The notes: generated from the sequence alone by a model not told the origin. A stretch of 64,000 bases of DNA from Arthrobacter sp. S41 (GCF_004320535.1 NZ_SIHY01000003.1:124001-188000); one strand, 5' to 3'. Counted from the stretch's first letter, positions 17,151-28,262 are shown. Numbers and translations: made by a program.

Positions 17151-18335
17151 CTAGAACGGAATGCTGGCGCGAAGGGTCCAAACACCTTGCTCTTGGCTGG
17201 TTGAGAACTTTCCACCAAAGGCACGCATCCTGTCGGCCATACCAATGAGGCCACTTCCGCCCGCTGGTAGCCCCTTCACTTTCCTACCGGAAACACCCAC
17301 CTGATTAGTGATTTCTAGTGAGGCTTCGGTGCCGTTTGAAAGCAATTCTAATGAACAGTGACCACCCGGGACACCGTGCTTTATGACATTCGTTGTACCT
17401 TCTTGCATCACACGATAGATCGCAGTTTGCGCAGAACGAGGCAGTTCGGAGATTTTTTCATCCGTGGTCGAGGTCACTCTAAAGTTGGCATCTTTGAGCC
17501 GTTGAGCAAAAAGTTCTGCTCCCTGAAGCGCATTGACAGTAGTTGCAGCCGGCTTATCAAAGTTGGCACTGCCTTCTGTGGACATGGTGCCATCGGCCCG
17601 TAGGACGTTGAGCATCAGTCGCAAGTCATGCAAGGTTTCGGTACTGAGCTTAGCGATGATATCGAGTGCCTCTAGCGCGGCCTGCCCGTCGTTGGCGAAC
17701 TTGGCCGCCTTTGACTGCATCGCGACGATAGTGATGTCATGAGCAACGATGTCATGCAGATCGCGGGCGATGTTTTTACGTTCTCTGTCTATGGCTATAC
17801 GCGTCTGTTCCCGAGCCTTTTGCATCTGATCAACAGCGTGATCATTCTTCTCTCGCAATGAATAGATACTGCGCGTTACAAAGTAGGACAGGGCAGTCAA
17901 CGGCACCAGCGCGACGAGCAATATGGCGTCCTGATGGGCTTGGATAGCAAACAGAACCATCCAGGCCGCCGATAGCGTGAGGAACAATCCTCGAACACTT
18001 CGTGCATCAACAGTTGCTGCCAGCGCCGCAAAAATCATAAACGCAGTGAAGGTGAAGAAGAATAGGAAGCTCTCGTTGAGGAAGAAGAAGGCAACGGCAA
18101 TAAACAGTCCGAGGGACGCTGCGACCCATCGAAGACCGATAGCCAGCACCACGCAAAGCACGAGCCCTACGAGGGCTCCCAAGATGGTTGTTTGTGACGC
18201 TCGACTAAAACCGTCCCTAAAGAGGGTGACGGACTCACTGCCCGACAGGAGAACAAGGACAGCGATCCCCACCCAAATAATGACACCCCGGCCAGCGAGG
18301 TGCTTGGTCAGGGTGCCTTTTAGTCGTTCACTCAT
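17151..18335 (-). CDS. Two-component sensor histidine kinase, NarL/DesK type
   Basis: A 394-residue membrane kinase. Six hydrophobic segments lie roughly at 17-31, 50-67, 71-88, 90-108, 115-132 and 137-153, with very short loops, so there is little extracellular domain and the signal is probably sensed in or at the membrane. A short coiled coil leads to the HisKA_3 domain with ARDLHDIVAHD and phospho-acceptor His194. The ATPase domain ends with the G-box GGSGLIGMADRM. It lies 41 bp downstream of a small secreted-peptide gene on the same strand, and the likely cognate regulator is divergent just beyond that. This arrangement resembles peptide-sensing two-component systems; the signal is unknown. 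Confidence 0.88.
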   Translation of the reverse strand: MSERLKGTLTKHLAGRGVIIWVGIAVLVLLSGSESVTLFRDGFSRASQTTILGALVGLVLCVVLAIGLRWVAASLGLFIAVAFFFLNESFLFFFTFTAFMIFAALAATVDARSVRGLFLTLSAAWMVLFAIQAHQDAILLVALVPLTALSYFVTRSIYSLREKNDHAVDQMQKAREQTRIAIDRERKNIARDLHDIVAHDITIVAMQSKAAKFANDGQAALEALDIIAKLSTETLHDLRLMLNVLRADGTMSTEGSANFDKPAATTVNALQGAELFAQRLKDANFRVTSTTDEKISELPRSAQTAIYRVMQEGTTNVIKHGVPGGHCSLELLSNGTEASLEITNQVGVSGRKVKGLPAGGSGLIGMADRMRAFGGKFSTSQEQGVWTLRASIPF

Positions 18336-18376
18336 ATGCCGAATAATTCACGGCGACAGCGTTCAAGTCAAATAGC

Positions 18377-18559
18377 TTATTCGCAACCTACGCCGTAGTG
18401 AATGCATATCCACTTCGAAAAGTCTGCACCCCATCCGGCTGGGGTTGCAACTGATCCGGAGCCGATTGACTGACTCTGCGCCGCTGATGCGGGAGCAGCC
18501 ACTGCGGTTAACGGTGCCAATGCCAATGCGGCAACGGCCATCATCTTCAAAGCCTTCAT
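18377..18559 (-). CDS. Small secreted peptide (60-residue precursor) between kinase and regulator
   Basis: I do not recognise a family. The ATG at 18559 lies six bases after GGAG; a GTG at 18571 would add four residues. A textbook Sec signal peptide (basic MKALK, Ala/Leu-rich core, cleavage after APASA) leaves a mature peptide of about 34 residues. It is Ser/Gly-rich at first and ends with WICIHYGVGCE, whose two Cys, six residues apart, could form a disulphide ring. The gene lies 41 bp upstream of the histidine kinase on the same strand and next to the divergent response regulator. The likeliest roles are extracellular signal for that kinase or a small bacteriocin. Real expression is inferred from start, signal and context. 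Confidence 0.65.
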   Translation of the reverse strand: MKALKMMAVAALALAPLTAVAAPASAAQSQSIGSGSVATPAGWGADFSKWICIHYGVGCE

Positions 18560-18641
18560 AACAAACTCCACATCTCGACAACTTATATACTTTCAAGTGA
18601 GCACCCGTTTGGAGCTTGCAGCATCGACGCTAAGGAAACAG

Positions 18642-19316
18642 ATGGAACAAATAAAGGTCCTAATCGCTGATGATGAGCCACTAATTCGGCATGCGTTGGG
18701 GACAATCCTATCAACGGATTCTGGGCTTGTAACCGTATTTTTTGCAGAAAATGGACAGCAGGCAGCCGACTATTGCGTGGCAAACGAAGTTGACGTTGTT
18801 TTGATGGACTTACAGATGCCAATCATGGACGGGGTTAGCGCGACTCGCGCCATTAAATCTCGCATAGACAGCCCCGCAGTCCTTGCAATTACGGCATTTT
18901 CCTCGGATGAGTATTTAGTGCCTGTACTTACCGCAGGCGCCAGCGGCTATTTAGTTAAGGATTCAGAACCGGGAGAAATAATTAATGCCGTGCACGCAGT
19001 TCATCACGGCACTGCGGTCATTTCCCGCTCGGTTTCAGCCGACCTGATTTCCGCGGTGCGCAAAGCACATACGGATAATTCTCAACAGGTCGAAGATCTC
19101 ATTGATGATCTGGGCATAACCAGTAGAGAAATCCAGATTCTAAAACTCCTTGCTCAGGGATTTAATAATGTTGAAATCTCCAAAACCCTCGGCATCACCG
19201 AGACCACGGTCAAGACACACATGGCAAAAATCTTCGTCAAGCTCTCAGTCCGCGACCGCGTTCAGGCCCTGATAGCTGCTGCGCGACTGGGGATTGTTGA
19301 AATCCCGAAGGATTAA
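18642..19316 (+). CDS. Response regulator, NarL/LuxR family
   Basis: A 224-residue regulator starting at the ATG at 18642 behind AAGGA (spacing 7). The receiver domain carries the acidic pair DDE at residues 10-12, phospho-acceptor Asp56 in VVLMDLQMP, Thr in AITAF and Lys in YLVKD. The C-terminal LuxR helix-turn-helix includes TSREIQILKLLAQG and TETTVKTHMAKIF. It is divergent from the peptide and kinase genes, leaving only about 80 bp shared promoter space, so autoregulation of all three is likely. Codon use looks more AT-rich by eye than the ClpC gene that follows, suggesting different ancestry. Confidence 0.9.
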   Translation: MEQIKVLIADDEPLIRHALGTILSTDSGLVTVFFAENGQQAADYCVANEVDVVLMDLQMPIMDGVSATRAIKSRIDSPAVLAITAFSSDEYLVPVLTAGASGYLVKDSEPGEIINAVHAVHHGTAVISRSVSADLISAVRKAHTDNSQQVEDLIDDLGITSREIQILKLLAQGFNNVEISKTLGITETTVKTHMAKIFVKLSVRDRVQALIAAARLGIVEIPKD

Positions 19317-19392
19317 GTACTTCCCCTCCGAAGCACCTCGAAGGGTGTGAGCTCGAGTGCTAAAAAAGGAATTTTGGATCATGCGGGAATAT

Positions 19393-19434
19393 CTTGAGGT
19401 CCTATGCGTTGAACATGAGCATAGACCGCTCAAG
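19393..19434. promoter_or_regulatory. Long imperfect inverted repeat in the clpC leader
   Basis: Arms with outer CTTGAG/CTCAAG and inner TATGC/GCATA segments pair over about 15 positions with one bulge around a 10-nt centre. It lies about 20-60 bp upstream of the start codon. CTTGAG and CTCAAG are the half-sites of the HspR (HAIR) box, but the spacing here is far larger than the canonical 7 bp, so an RNA hairpin or a different repressor is equally possible. Confidence 0.4.
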
Positions 19435-19453
19435 TTTCTACTAGGAGGCTCAC

Positions 19454-22012
<2,559 letters not shown>

Positions 22013-22028
22013 GAAGCACTAGCCTGTT

Positions 22029-22080
22029 GGGGGCTTGATACGCCGGAGCTTTGGCTTCGGCGTATCAAGCCCCCTTTTGT
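22029..22080. terminator. Intrinsic terminator after clpC
   Basis: A 17-bp perfect stem (22029-22045 with 22058-22074), extended by a few inner pairs, is followed by TTTTGT. Confidence 0.92.
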
Positions 22081-22163
22081 GTGTGCACTGATCTTTAGCG
22101 GGAGCTCAGTTACTGCGTGTTAGGGTGAACCCAATTCTTGGACACGATGAGAGCAACTGCGCT

Positions 22164-22577
22164 ATGGAAATCTCCACCACTAAGGTCCCCTCCCCTGAGC
22201 AAGTTATTGCTCTGTACAACTCCGTGGGGTGGAGCGCCTATACGGATCACCCCGACGTACTGGCCACGGCACTGAAAAACTCTGACTTTCTTGTCTACGC
22301 CTACGACAAGGAACACCAACTCATCGGCTTAGCCCGGGCGATTTCCGATGACGCGACCATTTGCTACGTGCAAGACATCTTGGTTCACCCAGAAGCCCAG
22401 CGCAGCGGTGCCGGCAGGGAACTATTTACTGCCGTTCAAGACCGATACAAACACCTTCGCCAGTTTGTGCTTATTACCGATGATGAGCCAGGGCAACGAG
22501 CGTTTTATGAATCGATGGGGCTGACTGAAGGTGCAGATTTTAAATCTGGGCCAATCAGGGTATTCGCGCGATTCTAA
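22164..22577 (+). CDS. GNAT-family N-acetyltransferase
   Basis: A 137-residue acetyltransferase of the GCN5 fold. It begins with the common VPSPEQVIALYNSVGW lead of small actinobacterial GNATs, continues with LIGLARAISDD, and has the acetyl-CoA binding loop QDILVHPEAQRSGAGREL (R/Q-x-x-G-x-G/A type). RAFYESMGL is the usual C-terminal motif. The ATG at 22164 is used; a GTG at 22125 would add 13 residues and neither start has a strong ribosome site. The substrate amine is unknown. It stands alone between a terminator and a lipoprotein gene. Confidence 0.85.
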   Translation: MEISTTKVPSPEQVIALYNSVGWSAYTDHPDVLATALKNSDFLVYAYDKEHQLIGLARAISDDATICYVQDILVHPEAQRSGAGRELFTAVQDRYKHLRQFVLITDDEPGQRAFYESMGLTEGADFKSGPIRVFARF

Positions 22578-22643
22578 AATAGATAGCTTTGAGCGCAGGT
22601 CCCCTAATAGACTGGGAATTCATCACTCTCCTAGGAGCTACTC

Positions 22644-23555
22644 TTGCGCATCCGAAGTTTCATGACCTTGTCTCTCGTTGCCATTTTGATGACAGGGTGC
22701 AGCGCAAGCCAAGCCCCAACACCTTCTTCCGAACCCTCAGAGTCAGCAACTGCCCCGGCTAACGCCCCGGCCTCTGCGGTAACTGCTGACACCGAGCTTG
22801 CTGAAAATTCGCTCGCCCCGTCTCCGACTAAATCCACTGCAGCACCCTTGACTGGTCAGGCATGGGCGGACTCCAAGATTAAGATGTGGAAAGACAATTC
22901 GGGCATCAAATCCACTCAAGGATTCTCGTACCCCTACAATTTGATGACTTCATGGGAGTCGCCAAAGCCGGGCGTCATAAATATCTCGTTAGACAACAGC
23001 ATGATTTTCAACCGGGACGGAATGCAAGAAAGCTACCAGACCCGCGAGGATGAACTCCGGTTCATGGGCCTAATCATGTTCGAGAGCGTGGGTGAGAAGT
23101 CGCCGGAGTTGGAAAGCATCACTTTCGCCACCGAGGACGGCAAGAATTCCGGAACCTACTCCCGCGCCCGAACCGGAGCAGACCCCAACGACCGCAAAGC
23201 CTGGGCCAAAGAAAAATACGCGCAGTGGCTTTCGGGCATGAATGACGTTTACGAATCCATGTGCCACGCAGAAATTACCACCTTAGAGGTGTACCGCCGC
23301 TGCCTTCCGGATGACCCACATGCCTACGTAGATAAGGTGGAGTCACCGGCCTTTGGTGAACTTGTCGTCACCATCAAGGACGGTCCGTGGATGGGTGGAA
23401 CCTATGACACTCCTGCCTCAAGCTTCGTCTCCTCAAACATGATCATCAAGATCAACGACAAAGCTGCTGCCGGAGAGCAAGTCGATAAGCTGACCGTCAT
23501 CGCTAGGTCCGGCGGGGATACAGGCACTGCCAATCGTGAAGACTGGATTCAATAG
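22644..23555 (+). CDS. Hypothetical lipoprotein
   Basis: A 303-residue exported protein. The TTG at 22644 follows AGGAGC at good spacing. A lipoprotein signal with lipobox LMTGC (Cys about residue 19) is followed by a Pro/Ala/Ser/Thr-rich linker to about residue 70, then a folded acidic domain with no family I recognise. Two Cys around 207 and 220 (MCHAEITTLEVYRRC) may form a disulphide. No catalytic motif is visible. It should sit on the outer face of the membrane. Neighbours (GNAT and alpha/beta hydrolase) give no functional clue. Confidence 0.75.
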   Translation: MRIRSFMTLSLVAILMTGCSASQAPTPSSEPSESATAPANAPASAVTADTELAENSLAPSPTKSTAAPLTGQAWADSKIKMWKDNSGIKSTQGFSYPYNLMTSWESPKPGVINISLDNSMIFNRDGMQESYQTREDELRFMGLIMFESVGEKSPELESITFATEDGKNSGTYSRARTGADPNDRKAWAKEKYAQWLSGMNDVYESMCHAEITTLEVYRRCLPDDPHAYVDKVESPAFGELVVTIKDGPWMGGTYDTPASSFVSSNMIIKINDKAAAGEQVDKLTVIARSGGDTGTANREDWIQ

Positions 23556-23617
23556 AGCTAGAACCCCGGCCTCAACAGATTCTGCCGCTATCCGCATCGC
23601 GCCCTAGGCTTAAATCT

Positions 23618-24280
23618 ATGACGCAAGAACTGTCGATTCCTTTTAACGATTCTGTGCTGAGCGCACTGTGGATGCCGGCATCGAAGGCTAAAGCCCTGAT
23701 GATTTTGGCCCATGGTTCTGGTGCGGGCAAGGACCACGAGTTCATGACTGGGTTCGCTCAAGCAGTCGCTGATCTCGACGTCAGCGTACTGCGTTTCAAT
23801 TTCCCGTATATGGACGCAGGAAAGAAATTCCCAGACAAGGCACCTACCGCCATCGCTGTCTGGCATCAAGTGCGTTCATGGGTTGAAGATCATTTAGCCG
23901 GCGGTCTGCCAGTGGTTGTTGCCGGCAAGTCATTTGGTGGACGTATGGCCTCATTGGCTGTCGCCGAAGGTATGCCGTCGAACGCTCTGATCTTCTTGGG
24001 TTACCCATTGCACGCACCTAAAAAGGAAGATAAGCTTCGCGACGAGCACCTCTACCCCTTAGCAGTTCCGATGCTGTTTTTGGAAGGCACCAAGGATCCG
24101 TTTGCCAACCCGGAAAAGATGGAAGCAGTTGTTGCGAAGCTAAATAAGTCGACGGAACTGGCCTGGTTCGAAGGCGGCAATCATTCATTCAAGGTGGCGC
24201 GTTCACAACGAACGGTGGCACAGGATGGCGCTTGGTTGGCCGGTGCAACTGTGGACTTCATTTCCAAGCACGCTCTATAG
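23618..24280 (+). CDS. Alpha/beta hydrolase (dienelactone-hydrolase-like small family)
   Basis: A 220-residue serine hydrolase. ILAHGSGAGKDHEFM near residue 31 supplies the oxyanion region. The nucleophile elbow is GKSFGG (Ser about 109). GTKDPFANP near 165 gives the Asp and GGNHSF near 190 the His, so the triad is complete. This matches the compact KANL3/Tex30-like or Abhydrolase_11 group of unknown substrate. It is a single cytoplasmic gene, convergent with the ATPase gene nine bases away. Confidence 0.85.
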   Translation: MTQELSIPFNDSVLSALWMPASKAKALMILAHGSGAGKDHEFMTGFAQAVADLDVSVLRFNFPYMDAGKKFPDKAPTAIAVWHQVRSWVEDHLAGGLPVVVAGKSFGGRMASLAVAEGMPSNALIFLGYPLHAPKKEDKLRDEHLYPLAVPMLFLEGTKDPFANPEKMEAVVAKLNKSTELAWFEGGNHSFKVARSQRTVAQDGAWLAGATVDFISKHAL

Positions 24281-24288
24281 ACCGCGCC

Positions 24289-24987
24289 TTAACGCCAGCA
24301 ACTTTGCGGGTCATCAAAAAACTCTTGCCATCCACGCACAAGATCTAGTTGCTCATATTCACTCTCACGCAATCCCCACACACCGACTTCCAAGATTCGC
24401 GCGCCTGGGAACGCCGCAAGCATTGGTGAGTGAGTTGAGATGACTATCTGAGACCCGGAATCAAGGATGGTTCGAAGCAGCTTCATGAGCCGCAGACAAC
24501 CTGCCAAAGACAGTGCTGATTCCGGCTCATCCAAGATCCATAGTCCTTGGATATAGGGAATTCTCTCTTCTACAAGATCAAGGAAGGACTCGCCATGGCT
24601 TCGCTCGTGCAACCTTGTTTTGAATCGCGATTCTTCAAGATAGGTATAGAAACTGTGCATGGTTTCAGCACGCAGAAAGAATCCTTTGCGCGAAGCTGCC
24701 GCACCGCGCTGAAGCTTTAGCTGTTGCCATAGCTCCGATTCGCTGGCTCGCGTTGTGTTCATAGCACCCGTGGAGCCACCTTCAGCATTCATTCCATAGA
24801 CCATGGCCAATGCTTCAACGAGTGTCGACTTTCCTGTACCGTTTTCGCCGACAAGAATCGTGACCTGCCCTAGGTCCAGACCATCATGAAGAAGCTGACG
24901 CACCGGAGGAAGAACAAAAGGCCATTGCTGATTTCCCTCTAGAGCCTGAGGGTCGATAGCTTCCACCCGGCGCACCGGCATGAACAT
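24289..24987 (-). CDS. AAA-family ATPase, COG3910 (ABC/SMC-type fold)
   Basis: A protein of about 232 residues with an ABC-ATPase fold but no transporter partner. After VRRVEAIDPQ and WPFVLPPVRQL come Walker A GENGTGKST, GFFLRAET, the signature-like SHGESFLDL, Walker B LWILDEPESAL and a switch His in STHSPML. This order is that of COG3910 predicted ATPases. The ATG at 24987 fits the family N-terminus. Upstream ATGs (25050) would overlap the end of ramB by 44 bp; ribosome sites are poor in every case. It follows ramB closely on the same strand, so co-transcription is likely. The biological role of the family is unknown. Confidence 0.78.
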   Translation of the reverse strand: MFMPVRRVEAIDPQALEGNQQWPFVLPPVRQLLHDGLDLGQVTILVGENGTGKSTLVEALAMVYGMNAEGGSTGAMNTTRASESELWQQLKLQRGAAASRKGFFLRAETMHSFYTYLEESRFKTRLHERSHGESFLDLVEERIPYIQGLWILDEPESALSLAGCLRLMKLLRTILDSGSQIVISTHSPMLAAFPGARILEVGVWGLRESEYEQLDLVRGWQEFFDDPQSCWR

Positions 24988-25006
24988 CTGAGAAATTTCC
25001 ACAGGA

Positions 25007-26497
25007 TCAGTATTGCTGACGTTGCAAGAAGCTATAAACCTCTGTTTCATCCACACCAGGGAAGGCACCAGTCGGCATTGCAGCTAGCAAGTGCGTGTTG
25101 GCACGAGTGGCTGGCCACGCGTTGCCAAACCAGCGGTCAGAAAGATCTGCCGGTGGGCGGCGACAACAATTTTCGTCCGGGCAGGTGGACTGACAACGCT
25201 CTTTGGTGTCACGACCGCGGAACCATTTCACGTGCTCAAACGGGACACCGATTGATAGCGAATACAGCCCTGAGGAGTGCCGTTCGGTGCGTGCCGAGCA
25301 CCAGTAAGTGCCATTGACCGTATCCGTGTACTGCTCAAAAGACCGAAACTTGTCCATCTGTTCAAAGACCACTCGGCTGGTCCAATAACGGCAGATGCTC
25401 TGTCCCTCGATGGCGCCCGTATGATCCGCAGGGAAATTCACGCGGTCGTTTTCATAAGCTTTGTGCAGGATTCCTGACTCGTGCACCTTCTGGAAGTGGC
25501 AAGTCATACCCAAGTGTTCGGTAGCAAGATTGGTGAATCGGTGAGCAGCCGATTCGTAGGACACCGCAAACGCATCGCGCAGGTCCTCGATGGCCAGCTC
25601 ACGATTGTTCTTTGCACGACGCAGGTAATCAACAGTCGATTTCTCCGGCATCATCAATGCTGCGGCAAAGTAGTTTGTGGCCACACGCTGGGACAGAAAG
25701 TCAGAGTAATCCGTCGGTGTTTTATGTCCCAGGACATGATGCCCTAAGGCCTGCAAGAGAACTGACCGCGGATCATGATCGGTGCGATTGGCCTGAGTCA
25801 GGTAGATACGCATGTTCTTCAGATCGGTCACCGAACGTGTGGAGTGAGGCAAGTTGCCTACAAAGCGCAGACTGAAGCCAAGATGTTCAGCAATGTCTGC
25901 TGCACGGTGATGAGACAGCGGACCAGCATCGTGGCCTACCGCCGAAAGAACCTTGGAAGCTTCTTGCTCAATTTCTTTGTAGTAGTTATTGCGACCTCGC
26001 ATCTCGTGACGCAATGCCGTATTGGCTCGGCGGGCTTCTTCCGGAGTCGCTGCCTGGTCGTTCAGTCGGCGTTCAAGTTCATGCTGAAGTCCAACCAATG
26101 ATTCGAGCACGTCCATGGGAAGGCGCGTACCCACACGTACGGTGGGTAAACCTAGTGACTCGTATAGCGGTCCACGTTGAGCGCGCTCCAACTCGATTTC
26201 CAGGGCCGCTCTACGTGAAGGAGGCTCGGTGCCCAACAGGTCATCAACTCCGACGTCGAGGGCCCCGGCCAGCGACTTGAGCAAAGAAAGTTTTGGTTCG
26301 CGCTTGCCATTTTCAATCAGTGAAAGCTGGCTCGGCGCAGTATCAACCACGGCCGATATATCGTCCAAAGTCATCTGCTTACTTTTGCGAAGGAAACGTA
26401 TCCTTCGTCCCAGAGCAATGGCGTCCATCTCCGGAGCTTCTCCGGGTCCGTTGCTATTTTCCGGCTTCTTTGCGCGGTTCCATGTGGTTGCAGTCAC
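25007..26497 (-). CDS. ramB: RamB/ScfR-type transcriptional regulator of acetate/glyoxylate metabolism
   Basis: A 496-residue regulator in three parts. The first is an XRE helix-turn-helix (LGRRIRFLRKSKQMTLDD, APSQLSLIENGKREPKLS, roughly 30-90). The second is an ImmA/IrrE-like domain with ALGHHVLGH near 250. The third is a C-terminal domain with a Cys cluster (CQSTCPDENCC near 430). This architecture is that of RamB and related short-chain fatty-acyl-responsive regulators, which control isocitrate lyase and malate synthase in corynebacteria and mycobacteria. Those two genes lie 2-5 kb downstream here, which supports the name. The GTG at 26497 is used; an ATG at 26428 would drop 23 residues. 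Confidence 0.85.
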   Translation of the reverse strand: MTATTWNRAKKPENSNGPGEAPEMDAIALGRRIRFLRKSKQMTLDDISAVVDTAPSQLSLIENGKREPKLSLLKSLAGALDVGVDDLLGTEPPSRRAALEIELERAQRGPLYESLGLPTVRVGTRLPMDVLESLVGLQHELERRLNDQAATPEEARRANTALRHEMRGRNNYYKEIEQEASKVLSAVGHDAGPLSHHRAADIAEHLGFSLRFVGNLPHSTRSVTDLKNMRIYLTQANRTDHDPRSVLLQALGHHVLGHKTPTDYSDFLSQRVATNYFAAALMMPEKSTVDYLRRAKNNRELAIEDLRDAFAVSYESAAHRFTNLATEHLGMTCHFQKVHESGILHKAYENDRVNFPADHTGAIEGQSICRYWTSRVVFEQMDKFRSFEQYTDTVNGTYWCSARTERHSSGLYSLSIGVPFEHVKWFRGRDTKERCQSTCPDENCCRRPPADLSDRWFGNAWPATRANTHLLAAMPTGAFPGVDETEVYSFLQRQQY

Positions 26498-26710
26498 ATA
26501 CCTAGACTAGGCGAAGAACGCTCAACTTTTCCAGAAGTCCGAGAGAAAAGATCCATTACTCCGGTCTTGCGGAGCGCAACCAAGGAAATATTTTCAATTC
26601 TTCCGATTGCCTCTAAGCCTCGTCACTCACAACAAATGCACAGCGCTACACCGGAATCTTGCACCCCTGCCACTCGTTGAAAATATCAATAGTGAACTAC
26701 GAGGAGAGCC

Positions 26711-27331
26711 ATGACAGCCATTGTCGAAAAAGTACTATCCGCGAAAAACTCCGCCCACGATCCACCACAGACTTTTGTCGTGATGGGTATCGACGGCGCA
26801 GGTAAGAGCACCGTCATCACCGCTCTGGTGCAAGAACTAAATAATGAGCAGATCCCGGCACGCAAACTCGCTAATGTTGCGGGGCGCCGCTGGCTTAATA
26901 ACTTTTCGCGAACCTCCGGCATCCCGGTGCCACACCTTGCTCAGGAATTAATCGAGACAACGTTTCGACTCTTCAACGTTGCCCGAAACTCCCTCACCGC
27001 CGCACAAGCTCCGGGCCTCACGGTGATGGACCGCCACTTGTATTGCCAGTTGGTGCTACGCCACGTTCGCGGCCACAAGCCGGGGATCCTCTTGCCGTGG
27101 CTTGCGAAGAAAAGCGCCGAGGGAACCACCGTCATTCTTCTGGACGTTGATCCTTACCTCGCCTCACAACGCATCAATGCGCGAGATGAAGACGAAGAAT
27201 CCGTGGAATACCTTCAGGCAGCACGAACCGAATACCTTCGTTTGGCCGAACTCAACGACTGGTTGGTACTTGATGCATCAAAGCCGACGACGCTATTGGT
27301 TGATCAGTTACGCATGATCGCAGGCAAGTAG
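26711..27331 (+). CDS. Thymidylate-kinase-like P-loop protein
   Basis: A 206-residue nucleoside-monophosphate-kinase-fold protein. Walker A is VVMGIDGAGKSTVI near residue 24. The DRxx motif reads MDRHLYCQLV, and a lid-like segment follows in SQRINARDEDEESVEYL. It lacks the canonical thymidylate kinase DRY and FPR sequences, so it is a paralogue rather than the housekeeping Tmk. The ATG follows GAGGAGAGCC. It is divergent from ramB and followed nine bases later by a hypothetical gene, probably as an operon. The phosphate acceptor is unknown. Confidence 0.7.
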   Translation: MTAIVEKVLSAKNSAHDPPQTFVVMGIDGAGKSTVITALVQELNNEQIPARKLANVAGRRWLNNFSRTSGIPVPHLAQELIETTFRLFNVARNSLTAAQAPGLTVMDRHLYCQLVLRHVRGHKPGILLPWLAKKSAEGTTVILLDVDPYLASQRINARDEDEESVEYLQAARTEYLRLAELNDWLVLDASKPTTLLVDQLRMIAGK

Positions 27332-27340
27332 ACTCGACTC

Positions 27341-27943
27341 ATGAGCGAAGCACAGGCTACCTACGCACCCGGAACCATTCTTGAGCTTTCCAAGAGCACC
27401 AAGAAGCAGTGGGAACTGGGCCAAGTCCGACTTATCGCCGCAGGCACTCTGGCCGATGACGGCACCTTGCAGCGAGGCGGTGAAGCTGAAGCGTCCTGGC
27501 AAGTTTCCATTCGCTCCATTGAGAAGGAAGCTTCTTTCACTGCCACTCTCCCAGCCCAAGTTATTACCTTGATCGCTGGAGACTTCGTTGAGTTGGATGT
27601 TGATGGAGAGCAGCACGGTCTAGAACCGTTGCGTCCACTGAAGTTCACCACCGAAGCACCGGTTGGAGCCAGCCAGCCTACCGAAGAACTACTCACCGTT
27701 TATGTTGCCGCCGATCCGCAGAAGGTTCGCCCTACGGTGAGAATCGTCGAGCTGTCCAAAAAGCGCGAGCAGTACCTCTTTGATGGACAGCTAGGCATCC
27801 TGCTCCAAGGCTCAGCCACCTTGCTACTCGGCGAAGATCAGCTGCCCGTTAATCTTCGCGACACCGTGGCAGGTTCGGACGTTCAAGAGCCACGCATTTC
27901 CGGTCGCGGTGTCATGGCGGTTGTTTCTTTCGACCTTGCCTAA
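27341..27943 (+). CDS. Hypothetical protein, HutD/cupin-like fold possible
   Basis: A 200-residue soluble, beta-rich acidic protein with no signal peptide or membrane segment. Repeating beta-type stretches, GGEAEASWQVSIRSIEKEASF near residue 46 and LLQGSATLLLGEDQLPVN with LRDTVAGSD later, are faintly like the two half-barrels of HutD/Ves proteins, but no signature is complete. Nine bases separate it from the kinase-like gene, indicating co-transcription. A clear terminator follows about 110 bp downstream. Function is unknown. Confidence 0.65.
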   Translation: MSEAQATYAPGTILELSKSTKKQWELGQVRLIAAGTLADDGTLQRGGEAEASWQVSIRSIEKEASFTATLPAQVITLIAGDFVELDVDGEQHGLEPLRPLKFTTEAPVGASQPTEELLTVYVAADPQKVRPTVRIVELSKKREQYLFDGQLGILLQGSATLLLGEDQLPVNLRDTVAGSDVQEPRISGRGVMAVVSFDLA

Positions 27944-28055
27944 AAGCGCACGTCCTTTCCCGTAGAGGGCCGGCACAGTGCACCCCTCAACAGAGGGTTT
28001 CGGTTATCTGCACGCTCGTCATCACGCGAGACATTCTAAAATTTCATACTTCTTC

Positions 28056-28087
28056 TCGGCCAGACCACTAGGTCTGGCCGATTTTTT
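28056..28087 (+). terminator. Intrinsic terminator upstream of aceA
   Basis: An 11-bp perfect stem (28056-28066 with 28071-28081) encloses an ACTA loop and is followed by six T. It ends the kinase-hypothetical operon. Confidence 0.93.
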
Positions 28088-28246
28088 GCGCTTTGGGATA
28101 CTTTTGACCAAAGAAGCGTAAATCTTTCATATTTGAGAAGAAGTGAAGATCTTAAAGTAGAAAACCCCTATTTCAACCCTTGCGCTTGAGGAAAAGTAGT
28201 TCTCACGAAGAAGTTCACAAGATCATCTACCGATCAACATGAACCC

Positions 28247-28262
28247 GGAACTTGCGCAAAGG
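28247..28262. promoter_or_regulatory. Candidate RamB-type site overlapping the aceA ribosome site
   Basis: GGAACTTGCGCAAAGG resembles the corynebacterial RamB motif (A/G)AA(A/C)TTTGCAAA with an altered centre. It lies just before the aceA start, so binding here would block transcription or initiation. The match is partial. Confidence 0.4.

Noticed and set aside
18363-18596. Alternative 77-codon minus-strand frame over the small peptide gene
   Set aside because: Cys/Arg-rich without signal peptide or ribosome site; the peptide frame with signal sequence is far better.
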